Shown: positions 56,889 through 64,000 of the stretch, one piece after another
How positions within the stretch are numbered: the stretch's first letter is position 1
How the letters are laid out: every line of letters begins with the position of its first letter
Source: Chionis minor
Lineage: Eukaryota; Chordata; Aves; Charadriiformes; Chionididae
Direction: 5' to 3'
DNA: 64,000 bases
Assembly: GCA_013398295.1 (NCBI GenBank)
Contig: VZSF01011298.1
Span: 10,108 to 74,107, forward strand
Made by a program: the position numbers and the translations under genes
The notes under the pieces: generated by a model
Databases searched by the model: none
The model's input: only the letters and a program-made list of their open reading frames with translations
Told to the model about the DNA's origin: nothing

Positions 56889-57112
56889 CTTCATTGCCGA
56901 CGTGCTCCCACCAGCCGTGGCTCTCTGCAACCCTTCATCCCCGACGTGCTCCCACCAGCCGTGGCTCCCTCTGCGACCCTTCATCCCCGACGTGCTCCCA
57001 CCAGCCGTGGCTCCCTCTGCGACCCTTCATCCCCGATGTGCTCCCACCAGCCGTGGCTCCCTCTGTGAGTCTTCATCCCCGACGTGCTCCCACCAGCCAC
57101 GGCTCCCTTCAC
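56889..57112 (+). repeat. 46-bp minisatellite, about 5 copies
   Basis: Units starting cgacgtgctcccaccagccg begin at 56898, 56942, 56988, 57034 (as cgatgtg) and 57080. The first spacing is 44 and the rest 46 bp. It lies about 500 bp from exon 2. Confidence 0.95.
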
Positions 57113-58939
57113 AGCAACAGCAGCGCAGGTTTCGGAGCCCGTAATCCCGAGGCCAAGCCGAGATGCTGCCCTGATCTGCTCCGCTGCACGGCCCCATGGA
57201 CCGACCCAGTCGGGGAAGGGTCCTGCCACCGGCACCTCCTGCCCCACGTTTAGAAGGGCGCCACCATTCCGCAGCACTCCTCCCTGCCTCCCCACCGAGG
57301 GGTCTCAAGTTCCCTCTGGGAAGAAAGGCTGGGATTTCAAACCCTGCCCGCTGAGGGCGGTGGGGCTCGATCCAGGGTGGGTGACGGTACAGAAGGCGGG
57401 CAGGAAGGCTGTGAAGTGCCCGAGCGCAACGTCCCCAGGGTACGACAGCCGCACCGCGACCGCTCCCCAGGACAGGCAGCCACCGCTCTTCCGGCAGTGC
57501 TGCCCGGAGGACAGCAGGGAAAAGCTGCCGACAGCTCAGACTTCTCCTCTGTAATCAGGACAGATGCTCGATCAGACCCAAATCCGCAGAGAACAAGGCC
57601 CGCCGGTCGGCAACGTCTCACTACCCAGGCACATCACAGAGCCAAACGAGGCGCCACGAGGAGGACGCTGGCTCAGAGCTGCCGGAGGCTGGGAGAGCTG
57701 CGCCGCGCCGCGGGTCCCGCAGGGCTCCCCCACGCGCACCCCGGAAACCGCCCCTTCCGCTGGACAACCTGTCCACCGGTCTCACGGTGGTGGAATTCAT
57801 CCCCACACCTCAGCAGAAGTCTCTCGTGTCGCATCTGGTGACGACTGCCTCCGGTGTGTTCAGCACGCACCCCGTTTTCTCTGTAACCTCACTTTCAAGG
57901 GCGAAAAGGTGCAAATTAGGTTCCCCATTAGACTCTTCTCTGGCCAAACCAAGGCAAGCTCCTCTGCCCTGTACATAACAGTCTCGTGTGCTGCAGGTCC
58001 CCCCGCAGGCTGGCACCTCTCCTGTGCTGGCCCATGCCCAGGAGAGCCACGCGTGGTGCCCAGAGGCAGGACTGCCAGGGGAACGAGCCATGCCTTGGCA
58101 GCGGGGAAGCTCTCCCCACCACGCAGCATGCCTCTCCCGCGGCAAGGGCACGAGGCCGACTCGTCTCCGCCTTTACCGAAGCCACACAATACCCACCGCT
58201 GCAGTATTTCCCTCGCGTATCATTCTGCATAACAGAACTTCAGAAATTAAGAAAAATCCGGTATAACATATGCCCAGGTTAACACGGCAACAGTGGGAGT
58301 CTGACTGCCGCCAATCTACACTAAGAGTTTCCTCAAGAAACTTTCTGACCTCTCTGCTTGTTCTAGCTTAACCAGGGAAGACGTATAAAATGCAGAAGTG
58401 TTACATTATTCTCTTCTTCCATCACCTTTTTTCTGAGGAACTGAAAAGCCAGCGTGAGAAAGGGGAGGGTAAGGACATGTGAAAAGGCCCGTTTTTCAAA
58501 GGGCTGCCATGGATCTAAATCAAGCCCCGAGAAGCCTTTTGACAAGAGCATCGTCTCCCACACCCCCTGGAAATCAAAGGGAAGGCTTGGCCACTTGTCT
58601 GCCAAGCGCTCAGCTCTTGCCAGCCAGCACCCAGTTGCCGCTGCGCGCGCGGAAGCGGCTATAAAAGCCAACGAAAGGGTGGGCACCATGAGGAAGGATG
58701 CTTGAAGACAGCGCCGTTTTGAACGTGTAGAGTTTTGATGCGTTCACATCCTCAGTTACACCGAGTTGTGGTCTCCACGTCTCAAAAGGACGTCTTGGAG
58801 TTTGTACAGAGCGGGGCAACCAGAGCGAAGGAGGAGATAGACAGGTGCCTTAAGACCAGAAAAGCTGGACCAGAAAGGCTGGTCTTCCGTCCTAAAGACT
58901 GTAGTTTGGTGAAGCGACGGCTGAGGGGTATGCGACTGA

Positions 58940-59132
58940 AGTTTAGAAAATCCTGAAGGCAGAACAGGCTGCCCATGGAGGTGGTGGAGTCGCCATCCCT
59001 AGAGGTGTTTAAGAATCGGGCAGACGTGGTGCTGAGGGACATGGGGTAGGGGTGGGTTGGGCAGTACTAGGCTGATGGTTGGACTCAGTGATCTTAAAGG
59101 TCCCTTCCAACCTAAGTGGTTCTGTGATGGAT
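58940..59132 (+). mobile_element. CR1 LINE 3' fragment
   Basis: It ends with a typical CR1 terminus (ttaaaggtcccttccaacct, then aagtggttctgtgat), and an internal part reads NRLPMEVVESPSLEVFK-like. It is antisense to GALNT7. Decayed sequence as far upstream as 58735 may belong to it. Confidence 0.8.
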
Positions 59133-62100
59133 AAATTGAGTGGAAAACCACGATTTACCCTAAATGCAAGAACTGGAGACGCTTGACAAAACTGCTAGGA
59201 GATCAACCAAAGCATGTCCTTTGCACAGCCATCTCCTGCTGCACAGGAGGCTGTGAGGAGAGACGGTACCAACAGCCGAAGACGGGATGAGACACCATGA
59301 TGGATGACAGGCCCACGAGGGGACTGTAAAAGGACGGGGCGGGGAGGTACCTTTGAAAAACTCTAATTCAGCAGTTGTGGATGCCGGAGGAGTCCAAAAA
59401 GGAGGAAGCACAGCAGGCAGCCAGGCTCTCCAACACCCTCCCAGGTCCCCAGGCTGAATCCGGCCCTCGGTCCGTCTGAAATGCCTGTGGTCTGTAGGAA
59501 ACTAAACACCTTCCCACTCCACTTCCACCATCCACAAAGCAGTTACGAGCTTCCACTTCGCCAGTCCTCCGGCTCAAGCACAACACTTCTCAAAGTAATT
59601 TGTTTTGTTGTCATCAGAACGATGACTTGTATTACACTTCGCCTCATTATAACTGTTATGCGCAATTTGCATTATAATGCATTTATTTGCTGTTCCCTTC
59701 CAGACACTAAATAAATCCCATTTTTGCAGGCCTGGGAAAATATGGCATAAGCCAAGAAAATGACACAGAGACACACTCGGTCACTTCTCTCCTCCAACTT
59801 CTCCGTCCTAGGACACAGGCGAGGGAAGGCACACGCAGTGGCTCCGCACCACCCAGCCGCTCGCTCCTCCCTCCCTCCCCACCACCAACCCAACATGCAG
59901 GATCAGAACCAACCTGCGAAGAAAACTAACTCCATCTCAGCATTTTACAGTCATTAAAAATAAAAAACCCCCTCCCCCCCCCCAAAAAAGACGACTAAAA
60001 AGGAACTAACAGTTGAAGCACGTGGTGCGCCCCACGGCTCCGCGTGTTTCTCCAGAGACAACCGAGACAAAGGTTTTCCAAATGCCATCTGGAAAAAAAG
60101 CAAAGTCAAACCTCAATCACAGAACTATTTTGGTCATCCTACAATCCACAATGCCTCCATCAGCAGCTCCCAGAGCTTCTTCTCTTTTATGAATTATGAC
60201 TTCCCCTACTTTTTTTTTTTTTTAATTATTTAATGACATCTCAAAAAAAATTGCAGTAACTTTTAACCAGAGCGCCTCACTGAAGAGAAGCATGGCTCAG
60301 CTAAAAATGGAACATCAGACTTCTAAAAGATTAATACAACAGTCAAACTGGAAGGCATATTAAAAAAAAAAAAAAAATCACAACAACCCTTCTTAAATGA
60401 ACAAACAGCATAGCCTTAAAACAATCTGAAAAACTTTGGAAGAGACCAAATGAATGACAAAAGGATGAAGGGAGGTCTCAGAAGTGAGCATGACACGTAT
60501 GTGAACTCTGTGCTTCCAGCTTTTCCAAAAACGAGGGAAGAGAAGCAAAACTTGCGAATTCTCTCGCATCTGAAGACAAACAACAAAATCTCATTACATC
60601 TTTACAACGGACGCATAGGAAGCTGTTTACATACAGTAATATAGAAAAATGTTTATTCCACAGATCATTGCTTTTTTCTACTGGGCCAGATCTAGGATTT
60701 CCTGCCAGCTTTTCCAGCTCCAGTTCAGTGCATGCTCCTTCATTTTTTAAATGTTCTTTTCACTCCTTGGGGGATTATACATGAGTCACTGCAAGGGGTG
60801 TTTCGGAAACAGTGAGATGATATCAATACAGTCAATCCCTGACTTGTAGAAAAAAAAGGAGGTATTTAGTGTAATTTTTTTTTTTTTTAAATCAGGTTCA
60901 CGCAAAAGGGCGGAATGCAAATAAAGGTATAGGGAACATAACTGTATCCTTTTGGAAACACGTTTCTAAGTTGTATGAAATAAAAGAAGAAACTGGGAGA
61001 GGCCTCAGCAGTGCTGGGAGACTGGTCAGCTGGCACGAGGGCTGGCTTGCAGCCCGCAATAAAACCGAAAACGTCAAAGTTGCGTAATCTGCTTTTCTCC
61101 AGTCAACCAGTTCAAGAGTGGCAACTCCCTGAAACTCCCTATGAAATAATGTCTGAAGTACAAACTGATGTTAAAAAAGCAGGTTTGCTTCATTTCTAAA
61201 ATGGAAGATTATCTACTGAAAAACATTTGCTAACTCAAGGCAACATCTATACAAGCAACTTGCTCAGCTAGACAGAAACCAGCGCTGCACAAGAAGTGAG
61301 AAGTGGAATACTGAAGTAGAAGCCAGTGGTATTCTCATTACCCAAGGACGCAGAAGGAAATTAAAAGAAAAACCCTTACACTCTCAGAATATACATGTTC
61401 ATGCCCAGCTGATGAAGGACAGATTCCAAGCGTTGCAATATTCTGCTGTTCCTCATGAAAAACTATAAAAACTGCCACCGTTTAATATTTTAGTAACCTA
61501 GACGGCCAATCCCTACGCAGTTCGATTTTCTCCAATCCAGCTTTTACCTTTCTTAGCTCGTGGCTGCATCGGCGCCACTGCGCTTCCCACGGAAGGCAAA
61601 TGCAATACACGTTCCTCTACCCTACGGAAGGGTTCAAGGACTTTTGAGCGAGGACAAACCAATCGCGCTCAGAGCTCCCCGGAGCGAGTTCCTCTTCGAC
61701 ACAGAAAAGCAGCGTTGTGACTAGCGCCTCCGCCACGGATGCTCTGACGGAGACCACGCGGCTGTCAGTTTAGGTTGGGTACTTCAGCAAGGATTTCAGC
61801 ATCTTTAAAAGATTTTGCTTTGTTTACCTTGACTTACCGCAGCCACGCTCCTAGTTCACCGAGGAAAAAAGGCCACTCGAGAGGAATGATATAGAGCCTA
61901 GCATTTTCAATTAGTGAGTAAACAGGAGGCAGTTGGTTTAATTTATTCAGTGAGCTTGTTAAAAAAAAAGGACTACAAGCTGGATTCACAGATTTCCTTA
62001 TTGACTAGACTCATGCTGGGAAACACGAAAATAATGCCTGTTCTCAGCCAGACTTCTAGCATGCTTCTGCTCCACCAGCTAACGAGAAAGAGGAAAAAAA

Positions 62101-62584
62101 AAAACCAACCTGGAGTACATTTTGGTTTGCTTTGAATCGCTGTGCGTGGAACTTGCTTACCAGGTTACAGTTCAGGTCACAGACGGAACAAAATGAACTG
62201 CCACACTGAATTACTTAAGGCTTGCAACCATTTTCGTGCTACGTGATAGAAAAAGGCTATCGTGGGAAAGCAAAGGGGAAAGCAAACCCAAAAGCACACG
62301 CAAATGGAAAAACCCAGCTTCTCAAACGGAGAGAGTGAGTTACGGCACAACGGCGTCGCTTCAGAAAATAAATAAATTATTAATAAAGCAGCCCTCTGTA
62401 ATCATGACGAATTTTTGCACAAAAGGGCCTGTTCTGAGCTCCGCACGCAGCGCTGCCTTCAGGTCGCACTTTGCGAAACCGTCCATCAAACCATCTCATC
62501 CCAGGGCAACTGCGCGGACGCACGCGAGGGCAGGAGCTGGACCAGGAGGATTCTCCCGAGGAGTGTGAGCAGCGGCACCGCAGC

Positions 62585-62627
62585 CCCCGGGCTGGCCAGG
62601 GGCACGGGCTGGCCAGGGGCACGGGCT
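62585..62627 (+). repeat. 18-bp tandem repeat, about 2.4 copies
   Basis: The unit gctggccaggggcacggg is repeated back to back within a CpG-rich patch. Confidence 0.85.
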
Positions 62628-62820
62628 GGCCCCCCGCCTGGGCAAACCCCTCTCCTCTGCCGTGGCTTCTTCTCGCGGCACGGCCAGAGCCACACCAGCC
62701 CGGACGCAGCGCGCGCTTACGTGCTCGGTAGCTCCTACAGGGGCTCCTAGAACGCACGTGAACTTGGAACAGAGCACTGGTGGGAAGCATGGAAACACAG
62801 AGAGAAATGCAATTTTACGC

Positions 62821-62860
62821 TAAATCATAGAAAACTTTTGAAGTTGGAAAATACGTGCTT
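62821..62860 (-). mobile_element. Possible decayed CR1 3' terminus
   Basis: The + strand reads aaatcatagaaaacttttga followed by agttggaaaata, which resembles a decayed reverse complement of the CR1 3' end. It is short and diverged. Confidence 0.4.
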
Positions 62861-63136
62861 GTAAAAATAACAGCTTGCCACATCACTCCAGTCGCCTGCT
62901 TTGTGCAGCCCAAGTGAAGAAACCATACTGTCGATGGTAACTGCCACCAGCATTCCCAGGAAAATGCAAGACCGTAAGTTATGCTCTCACATCCGCAGTT
63001 GCCCTCGATTTTGGCAGATATATTGACAACATGAAAGTCCATTATGCAACCAGCGCCAGTCTCTCCATAGTAGGTTTTTGCCCTGTTAAACAGTCTAGGG
63101 GAAAAACCCCATACTTACACGAGACCTAATTCATAC

Positions 63137-63325
63137 CTCTCAGTGCTACAAGGGTGTTAGTTATGTTACACCAACCTGGAATAAGTTTTGGTAGACAGAA
63201 CTCGCCTTCAGTCTGGTACCAGAAAACATCACTGCCATGGCCATCTCCAACGAGCGAGCAATCGTACCAGTCTACTTCTTTGGAACATTCTACACAAGAC
63301 GTGGTGAGAAGCCCCTTGTAAGCCA
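63137..63325 (-). other. Orphan exon-like open frame, unassigned
   Basis: On the - strand a 189-nt stretch is bounded by a good acceptor (gtttttctcag) and a donor (GAGAG|gtatga). The open frame across it (AYKGLLTTSCVECSKEVDWY...) has five cysteines, and both bordering introns would be phase 1. I recognise no family. The phases do not fit the GALNT7 exon 1/2 junction as an in-frame cassette. It could be chance. Confidence 0.25.
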
Positions 63326-64000
63326 CTGAGAAAAACTCCCCTCAAACTTAGAAAGAACTTGATGATATAAACAAGCAATCATTACATTATACGCATAATT
63401 TTTATATATATTCATTAAAAAAATTTTATATATTATTCATTAAAAAAATTATGTAACTCTGGAGCGTAACTGAGGTGCAGGAGCCACAAGCAGCAGCTTT
63501 GGAGAAATGTGTGTTCAGCCACAGTTTTATACTGCTGTGTATTGTACTCCCTCCTACATCCAAAGAACAAAAAATAAAATGGCTTTTTTTTAAATAATTA
63601 TTTTTAAAAAAGCAAAGCAATTTCCCCCTTCCCCTGCTTCTTAGATTTCACAGCATCTGTCAAGCTGACTGATAGACGCGTTACTCGTTGCTCTGCGGCA
63701 TCTTTTACCCAGAGTGCTTTTTCCTGCCCCCTTTCTCCCAGTTCCCAAGGAGCTCCCTGAGAGGGAACTGTTTTGCCAGGGACAGAGACCTGTAATAAAA
63801 CTGCCAGTCAGCACCACTGAGGAAAATCCCTTTTTCCACTCATTCCTTATGTCCTATCTGATAAGGCAGAACAGGACGAGTTTTAGTTTTCAATAGACAC
63901 CAGCAGATCACAGTCGTTCATATCAACTCAGCCCACCGGAAAAAACCAAACAACGAAGTAGCAGCATCCTTGAGCCCCCAAATTACCCCAGTTAGCTGAG

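Larger units (their letters stand above)
56394..64000 (-). other. GALNT7: Part of GALNT7 intron 1
   Basis: At least 7.6 kb upstream of exon 2 with no sequence resembling the membrane-anchor exon. It contains a 46-bp minisatellite, a CR1 3' end, a CpG-rich patch at 62450-62740, an orphan exon-like frame at 63137-63325 and several homopolymer runs. Confidence 0.65.

Noticed and set aside
62450..62740. CpG-rich patch as the GALNT7 promoter and exon 1
   Set aside because: None of the - strand frames encodes a short cytoplasmic tail plus hydrophobic anchor followed by a phase 0 donor.
62815..63042. 75-codon frame (-) as a second orphan exon next to 63137-63325
   Set aside because: Its end overlaps what looks like a decayed CR1 3' terminus and no convincing acceptor precedes it.

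Overview
The window comes from a vertebrate nuclear genome, almost certainly a bird. It holds spliced genes with GT-AG introns, many 5'-truncated CR1-type LINEs (the dominant avian retroposon), and two solo LTRs. Two convergent protein-coding genes were identified. HMGB2 is complete on the + strand (coding 56-1341, four coding exons, 207 aa). GALNT7 is on the - strand (coding exons 2-12, 16813-56393, 614 aa). The first GALNT7 exon (cytoplasmic tail and membrane anchor) was not found and probably lies beyond 64000. The two genes lie tail to tail, the arrangement I recall for the human 4q34 locus.

Layout: 1-1730 HMGB2. 1731-14770 intergenic DNA, which contains a ~2.7 kb block present in two or three almost identical copies whose junctions are lone Ns and one 67-N gap. 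This looks like a false duplication that splits a solo LTR in two. 14771-16812 probable GALNT7 3' UTR with two close miR-30-type sites. 16813-32954 the compact part of GALNT7 (exons 12 to 4). 37675-37841 exon 3. 37842-55935 a large intron 2 with CR1 fragments, an antisense solo LTR and a 12-bp minisatellite. 55936-56393 exon 2. 56394-64000 part of intron 1.

The most interesting biology is in GALNT7. Exon 6 is present twice (6A 30240-30422, 6B 30590-30772). The copies have equal length (183 nt), the same phases, intact splice sites and 44/60 identical residues. Both encode the stretch of the catalytic domain with the GAWDW motif. The 167-nt intron between them has no AG dinucleotide from about 30578 down to the 6A acceptor, and it has branch-point-like sequences only about 40-50 nt from the 6B donor. 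That architecture is typical of mutually exclusive exons. UGCAUG (RBFOX-type) motifs and a duplicated ~165-bp intronic element lie downstream. A 32-bp G-rich minisatellite (about 22 copies) lies 114 nt downstream of the exon 7 donor.

HMGB2 is a chromatin architectural protein and GALNT7 a Golgi O-glycosylation enzyme; nothing in the sequence suggests they work together. All assignments rest on reading translations and splice signals by eye; no database search was run.
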